A program made the position numbers and the translations under genes. A DNA stretch of 59,670 bases from Actinomycetota bacterium (GTDB taxonomy: Bacteria > Actinomycetota > Acidimicrobiia > Spongiisociales > UBA11373), in contig JAHLKU010000010.1 in the NCBI GenBank assembly GCA_020444505.1, positions 1 through 59,670 of the forward strand, given 5' to 3'. Numbering within the stretch: position 1 is the first letter of the stretch; each line of letters starts with the position of its first letter. Below, in pieces: positions 7,574-16,099 of the stretch. The notes below the pieces were generated by a model, which made no database searches, was not told where the DNA came from, and worked only from the letters and a program-made list of their open reading frames with translations.

Positions 7574-7585
7574 TTTGCGGGCCGC

Positions 7586-8512
7586 TCAGGCCGCGTCGGG
7601 CCCCAGTGCAGCGTGCAGCGCCGCATCGAGGTCGGTGTCCTCGAAGGCGAACCCGTCGGCCGCGAGCCGGGCCGGGACCACCCGCATGCTGTCGAACAGC
7701 GTGGCCTCGGCGAGGTCGCTCCCCAGCACCAGGCGCAGCACGAACCGCGGGATCGGCAGCCACACCGGCCGCCGCAGCGCACGCCCCACCGCCCGTAGGA
7801 AGTCCTTGTTGCGGGCCGGTTCCGGCGCCGCCAGGTTCACCGGCCCCGCCAGCGTGGAGTCCAGCAGGTGCAGGATGGCCCGCACCTCGTCGCGCAGCGA
7901 GATCCACGGCCACCACGACCGGCCGTCGCCGATCCAACCCCCGAGGCCCCACCGGTAGGGGCTCAGCCATGCCGGCCCGAACGGGGCCAGCACCCGGGCC
8001 AGGGCGCCGCCCCGGCGCGCCAGCACGATGCCCGACCGGAGGTAGGCGACCCGGATCCCGGCGGAGGCCGCCGGCGCCGCCGCCCGCTCCCAGGCGGCGC
8101 ACACCTCCGGGAAGAAGCCCTCCCCCGGCCCCGCCTCCTCGTCCATCACCGCGTCGCCGCGGTCGCCGTAGAACCCCACGGCAGAGGCGTTGAGGAGCAC
8201 CCGCGGCGGGTCCTGGAGCGACGCCAGCGTGGAGGCCAGCAGGGCGGTGGCGCCCACCCTGCTGCTGCGGACCAGTGCCTTCTCGACGGCCGTCCAGCGC
8301 CGTGCGCCGATGCTGCGGCCGGCCAGGTTCACGACGGCGTCGGCTCCCTCCAGCGCGGCGGCGTCGATGGTGCCGGCCTCCGGGTCCCAGGCGATGCCCT
8401 CGCCGGGCGTGCCGGGGCGCACCAGGCGCACCACCTCGTGGCCGGCCCCCTCCAGCGCCGGGATCAGCGCCGACCCGATGAGGCCGGACGACCCGGCGAT
8501 CACCACCCGCAC
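7586..8512 (-). CDS. TIGR01777-family NAD-dependent epimerase-like protein (YfcH type)
   Basis: 308 residues. An atypical short-chain dehydrogenase/reductase with the nucleotide-binding start VVIAGSSGLIGSALIPAL, a NLAGRSIGARRW segment (about residues 65-77) and NASAVGFYGDRG (about 110-121), the markers of the YfcH/SDR39U1 family. The C-terminal part carries the DUF1731-like tail seen in these proteins. Biochemical role of the family is not firmly known; it is often near cell division or cofactor genes. GTG at 8512 has GAGGAG seven bases upstream. It is 37 bases downstream of the acyltransferase gene, so it may be the last gene of the topA-tmk-holB unit. Confidence 0.88.
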   Translation of the reverse strand: MRVVIAGSSGLIGSALIPALEGAGHEVVRLVRPGTPGEGIAWDPEAGTIDAAALEGADAVVNLAGRSIGARRWTAVEKALVRSSRVGATALLASTLASLQDPPRVLLNASAVGFYGDRGDAVMDEEAGPGEGFFPEVCAAWERAAAPAASAGIRVAYLRSGIVLARRGGALARVLAPFGPAWLSPYRWGLGGWIGDGRSWWPWISLRDEVRAILHLLDSTLAGPVNLAAPEPARNKDFLRAVGRALRRPVWLPIPRFVLRLVLGSDLAEATLFDSMRVVPARLAADGFAFEDTDLDAALHAALGPDAA

Positions 8513-8549
8513 GATGCCGCTCCTCTCGTCGATTCGGAGCGTAGGGAGG

Positions 8550-9203
8550 TCAGGCCCCGTACCAGGACTGCAGCACGCTCCCCACCCGCTCGGCCCAGAG
8601 CGCCGTCATCTCCCCCAGCGGGTCGGGGCAGTCCGCGAAGGCGCCAGGCATGATCGGCTCGCACACCTGCACGTGGATCGGGCTGCGGCCGATGCGGGCG
8701 GTCCCCCGGCCCATGGCCTCGTCGGTGCCGCACACCGCCACCGGCACCAGCGGCACCCCGGCCCGCCGGGCCAGCCACGCCGCACCCCGCTTGGGCTGCT
8801 GCTCCCCCCATCGCCACACCCGGACCCCCTCGGGGTACAGGCCCACCGAACCGCCCGCCGCCAGTTCGGCCAGCGCCAGCCGCAGGGCCCCGAGCGGTGC
8901 CCGGGTGCGCGACATGGGGATGGCTCCGAGCCAGGAGGTGAGGCCGTCGAAAAACCGGCTGTTGCCGTACAACTCGTCCACGGCCAGGAAGCGGGTCGGC
9001 CGCCGCACCGCCAGGCCCACGACCACCGGGTCGAGGTGGGAGAAGTGATTGGCGGCCACCACCACGGGGCCGTCGGGGAGCAGATCCTCCCCGGCCAGGG
9101 TCATCCGGTTCCAGAGGCGGAGCAGCAGCCTGCCGGGGCCGATCGCCATCCTCCAGCCGTTGAAGCCGGCGAAGGGGAAGCCGGGCTCACGCCGGTGCCG
9201 CAA
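8550..9203 (-). CDS. 1-acyl-sn-glycerol-3-phosphate acyltransferase-like protein (PlsC family)
   Basis: 217 residues of the PlsC/LPLAT superfamily. The catalytic NHFSHLD motif (NHX4D, about residues 52-58) and the YPEG block (about 122-125) are both present. Family members transfer an acyl group from acyl-CoA or acyl-ACP to lysophosphatidate in membrane lipid synthesis. The drawn start is TTG at 9203, overlapping holB by 17 bases without a clear ribosome-binding site; an ATG at 9149 (residue 19) is an alternative and leaves the catalytic core intact. There are several paralogues in most actinobacteria, so the exact substrate is open. Confidence 0.85.
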   Translation of the reverse strand: MRHRREPGFPFAGFNGWRMAIGPGRLLLRLWNRMTLAGEDLLPDGPVVVAANHFSHLDPVVVGLAVRRPTRFLAVDELYGNSRFFDGLTSWLGAIPMSRTRAPLGALRLALAELAAGGSVGLYPEGVRVWRWGEQQPKRGAAWLARRAGVPLVPVAVCGTDEAMGRGTARIGRSPIHVQVCEPIMPGAFADCPDPLGEMTALWAERVGSVLQSWYGA

Positions 9204-10251
9204 GGTCCGTGAAGAGGGCCGCGAGGGCCAGGTCGGGCCGCTGGTTCGACTCCAGCGACGTGATCGTATCCAGTACCCGCTCGGCCGCCGACACCGCCGC
9301 CTGCGGGGACACCGTCGCCAGGTCGGCCCCCGGCACGTCCCGGTTGCGAGCCGGGGCGCCGAACTGCGCAGCGGCGGCGTCGCGGTACCAGGAGGCGAGG
9401 ATCTCGAGGCCGGTCACGTGCAGCGCGGTCGTGGCCCGCCGCACCTCGCGCTGTTGGCGGTCCTTGACCGCCTTGGCCGACGCCTCGTCGCCGGCGGCGT
9501 GCCGCTCCTCGTCGTGCCGCTCCGCCATCCCCTCCAGGAGCGGATCGGCGGCGGCCACGATCGACTCGGCGAGCAGGAACGCCGACCCCGGTGCCTCGTC
9601 CAGGCGGCCCGGCACCGACAGCCACGCCCGCCGGAAGGCGGCCACCTCGGGCCGGGTGGCGAGCAGCAGCGCCAGGCCCGGCCGGCCCCCGGAGGTGCGG
9701 GCGGCGTCGGCCGCCCGCTGCTCGTCGATGCCGCGCCCGGTGAGAGCGGCGATCACCTCGCCGTCGGGCACACGGCCGAACACCACCGTCCGCGACCTGC
9801 TGGCGACGGTGCCCGGCAGGTCGTCCTCGGACTCGGCCACCAGGATGAAGATGCTCGACGCGGTCGGCTCCTCCAGGGTCTTGAGCAGGGCGTTGGCGGC
9901 CTCGTCGCTCATCATCCCGGCCTCCTCGAAGAGGAACACCTTGCGATCGGACTCCACCGGCGCCAGCGCCGCTCTGGCGACGGTGGAGCGCGCCTTCTCC
10001 ACCGTCAGCGTGGTACGCCCATCCGGCTCCACCAGCACGAGATCGGGATGCCCGCCGGCGAGGGCCCGGCGCAGGCATCCGGGGTCGCCGTCGGGGCAGA
10101 GCAGGCCTGCGGCGAAGCGGCGGGCCACCGTGGCTTTGCCGAGGGCGCCGGGCCCCACGAACAGGTAGGCCTGGGACGGCCGGGCGATCTCCCGCTCCAG
10201 CAGCGCCACCACCGCGGCGTGGCCGATCACCCCGTCGAAGAGGCCGCTCAT
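9187..10251 (-). CDS. holB: DNA polymerase III subunit delta' (clamp loader)
   Basis: 354 residues. The AAA+ fold starts MSGLFDGVIGHAAVVALLEREI, with a P-loop-like GPGALGKAT that lacks the usual Ser/Thr after Lys, and the sensor-type block NALLKTLEEP that is characteristic of clamp-loader subunits. Delta' opens and loads the sliding clamp together with DnaX and HolA. ATG at 10251 overlaps the tmk stop as ATGA, so this start is preferred over an upstream in-frame codon at 10275. The tmk-holB pairing is widespread in bacteria. Confidence 0.9.
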   Translation of the reverse strand: MSGLFDGVIGHAAVVALLEREIARPSQAYLFVGPGALGKATVARRFAAGLLCPDGDPGCLRRALAGGHPDLVLVEPDGRTTLTVEKARSTVARAALAPVESDRKVFLFEEAGMMSDEAANALLKTLEEPTASSIFILVAESEDDLPGTVASRSRTVVFGRVPDGEVIAALTGRGIDEQRAADAARTSGGRPGLALLLATRPEVAAFRRAWLSVPGRLDEAPGSAFLLAESIVAAADPLLEGMAERHDEERHAAGDEASAKAVKDRQQREVRRATTALHVTGLEILASWYRDAAAAQFGAPARNRDVPGADLATVSPQAAVSAAERVLDTITSLESNQRPDLALAALFTDLAAPA

Positions 10252-10847
10252 CGCCGCACCAACCCGGCGACGCACTCGGCCACGACCACCTCGATCGGAC
10301 GGGAGGCATCCACCACCACGAACCGCACCGGGTCTTCGGCTGCCATCGCGGCGTAGGCCTCGGCCACCCTGGACTGCAACGCCACGCCCTCGACGCTGAT
10401 GCGGTCGGCGGCGTCCTCGCGGGCCAGGCCGGCGGCGGCGTCCACCTCGAGCAGCAGCACCCGGTCCGGCCAGATGCCCTGCAGGCCGGCTTCGTTGACG
10501 TCGCGGACCCGGCCGATGCCGAGGCCGCGGGCGCCGCCCTGGTAGGCGAGCGACGAGTAGACGGTGCGGTCGGACACCACCACGGCGCCACGGGCCAGCG
10601 CGGGGGCGACCACCTCGGCGGCCAACTGGGCGCGGGAGGCGGCGAACAGCAGCGCCTCGGCCCAGGCGGCGACCGAATCGTCGGAGTGCAGCAGGATGCG
10701 CCGGATCGCCTCACCGGTGGCGGTCCCCCCCGGCTCCCGCACGGCCACCACCTCGCGGCCCTCCGCCTCCAGGGCCGACACGATCGCGGCGGCGACGGTG
10801 GTCTTGCCGGCGCCGTCGACGCCCTCCACCGCCAGGTAGTGCCACAT
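10248..10847 (-). CDS. tmk: Thymidylate kinase
   Basis: 199 residues, normal for dTMP kinase, which makes dTDP from dTMP and ATP. P-loop VEGVDGAGKTT at residues 7-17, REPGGT at about 39-44, and DRTVYSSLAYQG (the DR-x-Y/H catalytic block) are clear. The ATG at 10847 shares one base with the stop of the MFS gene (TGATG), so translation is probably coupled. Part of the topA-MFS-tmk-holB-plsC unit. Confidence 0.95.
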   Translation of the reverse strand: MWHYLAVEGVDGAGKTTVAAAIVSALEAEGREVVAVREPGGTATGEAIRRILLHSDDSVAAWAEALLFAASRAQLAAEVVAPALARGAVVVSDRTVYSSLAYQGGARGLGIGRVRDVNEAGLQGIWPDRVLLLEVDAAAGLAREDAADRISVEGVALQSRVAEAYAAMAAEDPVRFVVVDASRPIEVVVAECVAGLVRR

Positions 10848-12289
10848 CAGGAGGGCCCGGGAGGACCGTCGAAGTCGTCCACGTCGATGGCCTCGTGCTC
10901 GGTGGTCTCGTCGGGGTCGTGGCCGCGCGCCGCCTTGCGGTACGAGCGGAAGGCCTCGGTGGCCGCGCCCACCATGGGCCGGTCGGTGGAGCGGACCAGG
11001 GTGTGGAGGAAGCGACGGAGGCTCCAGAGGGTGAACCCGCCGCTGATGAAGATGATGGCGCCGCCCACCAGCAGCACCATGCGGGAGCCGTCGGTGAACA
11101 GGCCCGGGAGCAGGCCGTCCAGCAAGTCGGCCAGCGGCAGGGCGATCATCATCGACGTCAGCAGCCCGATGCGCATCAGCGAGAAGAACGCGGCGAAGGT
11201 ACGGCCCCGCAACTCGTCGTCCACCGACTCGTGGAGGTGGGAGAACCCCAGCACGTAGGTGGAGCCGGCGCCGAACCCCATGAGGCTGATCCACCCCACC
11301 CCGCCGAGGATCGTCTTGACGAACCCGGCGGCGCCGAGCGAGAACCCCGTGACGAGCAGGGCGATCGCGAACGAGACGTCCTTGTGGACGAGCCGCGAGC
11401 CGAAGATGGTCACCAGCACGATGCCGGTGCCGGCGCCCAGGCCGAAGGCGGTCAGCAGCGCCGGCCACCCCGACGTGCCGGCGTGGAGCACATCCGTGGC
11501 GTACGGCTTGCCCAGCACGATGACGATGCCGCCGCCGGCGAGGCCGAAGGTCATGGCCACCACCACCGATCGCACCCGCCTGCTGCGGACCACGAAGGCG
11601 ACGCCGTCGCGCAGGTCGCGCACCACGGCCAGCAGGTTGAGCGGGCCCTTCCCCTTCCGGCTCTCGGGCAGCTTGCGCCGCATCGACGGCAGCGTGAGGA
11701 GGATCGCCGCCGAGATGGTGTACGTGGTGGCGTCCAGCAGGAACGCCAGCCCCTCCTGGGTGCCCGGCAGGAACCCGAAGGTCAGGTGCGGGGCGAGCGG
11801 GGAGATGAGCAGGAACAGCACCGCCCCCAGCGGGAAGGTGCCGTAGGAGGCGCTCAGCGAGAGGCTGTTGGCGGTGACGATCTCACTCCGGCGCACCAGC
11901 GTGGGGACGGTGGACTCCTTCGCCGGCTGGAACACCAGCGTCAGTGCCTCGAGCAGCAGGTTGACCACCAGCAGGTACTGGATGCTGTCGGCGAAGGCGA
12001 GCGACAGGACCAGGCTGGCCCGCCCCACCTCGACGCCGATCATCACGTACTTGCGGTTGAGCCGGTCGGCGATCACCCCGCCCACGGCGGCGAAGAACAG
12101 GCCGGGGACGATGCGGGACGTGAGAGCGAGGACGATGCCGCCGCCGCCTGCCAGTTCCTCGGCGAGCGACAGGGTGGCCAGGATCGACACCCAGTCGCCG
12201 ATGCTGCTGACCAGGCCGGCGCGCCAGAGGCGCGAAAACGGCCCCGACTTCATCAGGGCCCAGGCAGATCGAGCGGGTGCCTCGGTCAC
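10847..12289 (-). CDS. Major facilitator superfamily permease
   Basis: 480 residues with about twelve hydrophobic segments, a loop GGVIADRLNRKYVM between TM2 and TM3 that matches the MFS GxLaDRxGrr motif, and a charged, Asp-rich C-terminal tail. It resembles the MFS_3/enterobactin-exporter-like group found in actinobacteria, but the substrate is unknown. It lies 12 bases after topA and shares TGATG with tmk, so a transporter is embedded in an essential DNA-replication operon. A second, related MFS permease is at 55196-56668. Confidence 0.88.
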   Translation of the reverse strand: MTEAPARSAWALMKSGPFSRLWRAGLVSSIGDWVSILATLSLAEELAGGGGIVLALTSRIVPGLFFAAVGGVIADRLNRKYVMIGVEVGRASLVLSLAFADSIQYLLVVNLLLEALTLVFQPAKESTVPTLVRRSEIVTANSLSLSASYGTFPLGAVLFLLISPLAPHLTFGFLPGTQEGLAFLLDATTYTISAAILLTLPSMRRKLPESRKGKGPLNLLAVVRDLRDGVAFVVRSRRVRSVVVAMTFGLAGGGIVIVLGKPYATDVLHAGTSGWPALLTAFGLGAGTGIVLVTIFGSRLVHKDVSFAIALLVTGFSLGAAGFVKTILGGVGWISLMGFGAGSTYVLGFSHLHESVDDELRGRTFAAFFSLMRIGLLTSMMIALPLADLLDGLLPGLFTDGSRMVLLVGGAIIFISGGFTLWSLRRFLHTLVRSTDRPMVGAATEAFRSYRKAARGHDPDETTEHEAIDVDDFDGPPGPS

Positions 12290-12301
12290 GAGGGGACGAT
12301 A

Positions 12302-14929
12302 TCAGGTGCCGGTGCCGGCGCCCCCGGGGGCGGGGGTGCACGGTTTGACCGGCTTGCCCTCGGCCTCGAGCCGGGCCCGGCGAGCCGCCAGCAACTCCGA
12401 CGCCCGCTCGACGGTGATCGCCTCCACGGTGTCGCCCTTGCGCAGCGAGGCGTTGACCCCGCCGTCGGTGACGTAGGGGCCGAACCGGCCGTCCTTCACG
12501 ACCACGTGGCACCCGGTGGCCGGGTCGGTGCCCAGTTCCCGCAGCGGGCCTGCGCTGCGTTGCCCCCGGCGGCGCTTGGGCTGGGAGAACAACTCCACCG
12601 CCTGGGACAACGTCACCGTGAACAGCTCGGCCTCGGTCTCCAGGCTGCGGGTGTCGCCGCCCCGCTTCAGGTACGGCCCGTACCTCCCGTTGAGGGCGTG
12701 GACCTCCTCGCCGGTGTCGGGGTCGGTGCCGACCACCCGGGGCAGCGACAGCAGTTGCAGCGCCTGGTCGAGGGTGATCGTGTCCAGGTCCATGTCCTTG
12801 AACAGCGAGGCGGTGCGGGGCTTGTCGCCGCCCTTGACGGCCTCGCCCAGCTGCACGTAGGGGCCGTAGCGGCCGGCCCGCGCCAGCACCTGCAGGCCCG
12901 ACTCGGGGTCGTCGCCGAGCACACGGTCGCCGTTCGGCGCCTCCAGCAGCTCCACCGCGACGGCCACGGTCAGCTCGTCCGGCGGCAGGTCGTCGGGGAT
13001 GCTCGCCCGGTCCTCGCCGCGTTCCAGGTAGGGGCCGTAGCGGCCCACCCGGGCCACCACCGCGATCCCGTCGCCGTCCTCGCCCAGCGGGATCGAGTTG
13101 ACCTCGCGGGCGTCGATGTCGCCGAGCCCCTCCGACACCGCCCGCTTGAGGCCGGGGCGCCCGTTCCCGAAGTAGAAGCGCGCCAGCCAGGGGACCATCT
13201 CCTCGGTGCCGCGGGCGATCTTGTCGAGGTCGTCCTCCATCCGGGCGGTGAACGAGAAGTCGACGAGCCCGCCGAAGTGCTGCTCGAGCAGGCTGACGAC
13301 GGCGAACGCGGTGAACGACGGCACCAGGGCGGTGCCCTTCTTGAAGGCGTAGCCCCGGTCCTGGATGGTCTGGATGATCGAGGCGTAGGTGGAAGGCCGC
13401 CCGATGCCCAGTTCCTCCAGGCGCCGCACCAGCGAGGCCTCGGTGTAGCGGTTCGGGGGCTTGGTCTCGTGCCCCTTCGGCTCCAGGGCGTCGGCGGCCA
13501 GCGGGTCGCCCTCGGCCAGCGGCGGCAGGCGGCGCTCCTGGTCCTCGAGGTCGGCCTCGGGGTCGTCGGAGCCCTCCACGTAGGCCCGCAGGAACCCGGG
13601 GAAGGTGATGGTCTTGCCGCTGGTGCCGAACTCGGCGTCGCGTCCCGACGCCGAGACGGCCCCGAGGCGCACGGCCACGCTCTCACCCTTGGCATCGGCC
13701 ATCTGGCAGGCGACGGTGCGCTTCCAGATCAGGTCGTAGAGACGGGCGGCGTCCTTGTCGGTGCCGAGCGACCCGGCGACGTCCTCGGGGCTGCGGAACG
13801 AGTCGCCTGCGGGGCGGATCGCCTCGTGGGCCTCCTGGGCGTTGCGCACCTTCTTGTGGTACTCCCGGGGGGCGGCCGGCACGTACTCCTCGCCGTAGCG
13901 GGTCTGCGCCTCTCGCCGCGCCGCAGCCACCGCCGTCTCCGACAGCTCCGTCGAGTCGGTTCGCATGTAGGTGATGTACCCGTTCTCGTAGAGCCGCTGG
14001 GCGGTCTGCATGGTCCGCTGCGAGGTGAATCGCAGCTTGCGGCCCGCCTCCTGCTGCAGGGTCGAGGTGCGGAACGGCGGGTAGGGCTTGCGGGTGTACG
14101 GCTTGGCCTCCACCGAGCGTACGGCGAAGTCGGCGCCGTCGAGGTCGGAGGCGAGCGCCTCGGCGGCCGTCCGGTCCAGCAGGACCGCACCCTCCCTGGC
14201 CAGGGCGCCCGACTCGTCGAAGTCCTTGCCGGTGGCGAGCCGGGCCCCATCGAGCGCCACCAGGTCCGCGGTGAACCGGGCGCCGCCCTCGTCCCGGGCG
14301 CGGAACGTGCCCTCCAGGTCCCAGTAGGAGGCGGAGGTGAAGCGCATCCGCTCCTGCTCCCGCTCGACCAGGATGCGCACGGCCGGGCTCTGCACCCGCC
14401 CGGCGGACAGCTTCGGCTTGATCATCTTCCACAGCACCGGCGACACCTCGTAGCCGAACAGGCGGTCGAGGATGCGGCGTGCCTCCTGCGCGTCGACCAG
14501 GCGGAGGTCGATGTCGCGGGTCTCCTCCAGTGCCCGGGTGATGGCGACGGGGGTGATCTCGTGGAACACCATCCGCCGCACCGGCACCTTCGGGTTGAGG
14601 GTCTCCAGCAGATGCCAGGCAATCGACTCGCCCTCGCGGTCCTCGTCGGTCGCGAGGTACAGCTCCTCGGCCTCCCTCACCAGCTTGCGGAGCTTGGTGA
14701 TCTGCGCCTTCTTCTCCTTGGGGACGATGTAGAGCGGCTTGAAGTCGTTCTCCGTGTCCACCCCGAGGCGCGACCACGGCTCGCCCTTGTACGCCTTGGG
14801 GACGTCGTCGGCGTTGCGCGGCAGATCGCGCACGTGGCCGATGGACGACTCCACGACGAAGCCCGGCCCGAGGAACCCGGCGATGGTGCGGGCCTTGGCG
14901 GGCGACTCGACGATGACCAGTTTGGACAT
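12302..14929 (-). CDS. topA: DNA topoisomerase I
   Basis: 875 residues, type IA topoisomerase that relaxes negative supercoils. The TOPRIM domain begins KLVIVESPAKARTIAGFL and has ATDEDREGE (about residues 97-105); the catalytic tyrosine lies in GYITYMRTDSTE (about 310-320). The C-terminus has no zinc fingers; instead there are four to five repeats ending in RYGPY or RFGPY (from about residue 640 on), the actinobacterial form, with a basic Pro-rich tail. A good GGAGAGG sits before the ATG at 14929 and the best promoter of the window (14987-15015) lies 58 bases upstream. First gene of a leftward operon. Confidence 0.96.
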   Translation of the reverse strand: MSKLVIVESPAKARTIAGFLGPGFVVESSIGHVRDLPRNADDVPKAYKGEPWSRLGVDTENDFKPLYIVPKEKKAQITKLRKLVREAEELYLATDEDREGESIAWHLLETLNPKVPVRRMVFHEITPVAITRALEETRDIDLRLVDAQEARRILDRLFGYEVSPVLWKMIKPKLSAGRVQSPAVRILVEREQERMRFTSASYWDLEGTFRARDEGGARFTADLVALDGARLATGKDFDESGALAREGAVLLDRTAAEALASDLDGADFAVRSVEAKPYTRKPYPPFRTSTLQQEAGRKLRFTSQRTMQTAQRLYENGYITYMRTDSTELSETAVAAARREAQTRYGEEYVPAAPREYHKKVRNAQEAHEAIRPAGDSFRSPEDVAGSLGTDKDAARLYDLIWKRTVACQMADAKGESVAVRLGAVSASGRDAEFGTSGKTITFPGFLRAYVEGSDDPEADLEDQERRLPPLAEGDPLAADALEPKGHETKPPNRYTEASLVRRLEELGIGRPSTYASIIQTIQDRGYAFKKGTALVPSFTAFAVVSLLEQHFGGLVDFSFTARMEDDLDKIARGTEEMVPWLARFYFGNGRPGLKRAVSEGLGDIDAREVNSIPLGEDGDGIAVVARVGRYGPYLERGEDRASIPDDLPPDELTVAVAVELLEAPNGDRVLGDDPESGLQVLARAGRYGPYVQLGEAVKGGDKPRTASLFKDMDLDTITLDQALQLLSLPRVVGTDPDTGEEVHALNGRYGPYLKRGGDTRSLETEAELFTVTLSQAVELFSQPKRRRGQRSAGPLRELGTDPATGCHVVVKDGRFGPYVTDGGVNASLRKGDTVEAITVERASELLAARRARLEAEGKPVKPCTPAPGGAGTGT

Positions 14930-14986
14930 GCAGGCCTCTCCACGGCGGCGGCGGGACGCCGCTCGAAGGGGTGGGGACGGCCCACA

Positions 14987-15015
14987 TATCTACGGCCGTC
15001 CGGCGCCTATGTCAA
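14987..15015 (-). promoter_or_regulatory. Sigma-70-type promoter of topA
   Basis: On the minus strand TTGACA (15010-15015), 17 bases, TAGATA (14987-14992). The -35 box overlaps the stop codon of the upstream glycosyltransferase gene. Transcription would start near 14980, leaving a leader of about 50 bases. Confidence 0.75.
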
Positions 15016-16097
15016 GACGCGTCCCGTCCGGAGGAGGTGCCGCCGAGGCCCGAGAGGGCCCCGGCGAGCCGGGCGGCGACGGCCTCCCAGGTGAACTCGG
15101 CCACCACCCGCTCCCTCCCCGCGGCGCCCATCCCGGCGGCCAGGGAGGGGTCGGCGAGCAGCGTCCGGATGCCCTCGGTGAGGTGCCGGTCGGTGGCGAC
15201 GACATAGCCGGTGACGCCGGGCAGCACGGTCTCGGGGCTGCCTCCCGAGTCGCCGGCCAGCACCGGCAGGCCGGCGGCCGAAGCCTCCAGGAACACCAGG
15301 CCCAGCCCCTCGACCTCGAGGCCCATCCACCGGGACCGGCAGGGCATGGCGAAGACGGTCATGCTGCGGTACAGGCCCGGCAGGTCGGCCCACGGCACGT
15401 CGACGGCGAACGTCGCCGGGACGCCGAGGCGGCCGGCGAGCCGCCGCAGCCTGGCCTCCTGGCGGCCCCGCCCCACGATGAGCGCCGCCACATCGATGCC
15501 CTCGCCCCGCAGCGCCGCCACCGACTCGAGCACCCGGGCGTGGCCCTTGCGGGGGACGAACCGGCTCACGCAGCCCACCACCGGGGTCCCCTCCGGCGCC
15601 GGCCCGGGGGTGAACGCCTCCACGTCCACGCCGGCGCCCAGGTAGGCGACCGGCTCCCCGGTGAGCCGCTCCACCCGGCGTTGCGTGAACCGGCTGACGG
15701 CGAACCGGGCGTCGGCCTTGCGCAGCGGGCCGGCCAGCAACTGGCGGGTGATCGGGAACGCCGCCGGCAGCGTGATCTCCGCCCCGTGGCAGAGCACGGC
15801 GTAGGGCACCCCGGTGGCGGCTCGCACCCGGGGGCCCATCGTCGGCAGCGGGTACGGCGCCCCGTACAGCACCACGTCGGGCCGGAACTCCTCCACCTGG
15901 GCGATCACCCAGCGCCGCACCGCGCGGGTCGGCCACATGAACCGCCGCCGGTTGCGCACCACGCCGGGCGACCGGTCGTCGTCGGCCGGCGCCAGCACCC
16001 GCACCTCGCCGTCCATCGCCGCCGCCAGGTTGCCCAGGTACTGCTGGATGCCGCCCGGCCTGGGTGGGTAGTCGTTGGTGACGACGAGCAGTCGCAC
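15012..16097 (-). CDS. GT4-family glycosyltransferase, PimB'-like
   Basis: 361 residues with the GT-B fold of family 4. The N-terminal VVTNDYPPRPGGIQQYLGNL is the hallmark of the PimB'/mannosyltransferase branch, followed by LCHGAEI and VSRFTQRRVERL, and the donor-site part with VSRFVPRKGH (about residues 185-195) and GLGLVFLEASAAGLPVLAGDSGG (E-x7-E motif). In corynebacteria and mycobacteria PimB' adds the second mannose to phosphatidylinositol mannoside at the inner membrane; here the acceptor is unproven. The GTG at 16097 is five bases from GGGGAGG; a GTG at 16103 overlapping the upstream stop as GTGA is the alternative. Confidence 0.87.
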   Translation of the reverse strand: MRLLVVTNDYPPRPGGIQQYLGNLAAAMDGEVRVLAPADDDRSPGVVRNRRRFMWPTRAVRRWVIAQVEEFRPDVVLYGAPYPLPTMGPRVRAATGVPYAVLCHGAEITLPAAFPITRQLLAGPLRKADARFAVSRFTQRRVERLTGEPVAYLGAGVDVEAFTPGPAPEGTPVVGCVSRFVPRKGHARVLESVAALRGEGIDVAALIVGRGRQEARLRRLAGRLGVPATFAVDVPWADLPGLYRSMTVFAMPCRSRWMGLEVEGLGLVFLEASAAGLPVLAGDSGGSPETVLPGVTGYVVATDRHLTEGIRTLLADPSLAAGMGAAGRERVVAEFTWEAVAARLAGALSGLGGTSSGRDAS

Positions 16098-16099
16098 GG

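Noticed and set aside
7308-7585. Spacer upstream of hdrC considered for a riboswitch or small RNA
   Set aside because: I found no match to known riboswitch cores; only the palindrome, weak promoter boxes and the possible leader ORF stand out.
10895-15094. 1399-codon plus-strand open frame opposite the MFS and topA genes
   Set aside because: Antisense shadow of topA and the MFS permease; composition is His/Gln/Gly/Arg-rich without domains.
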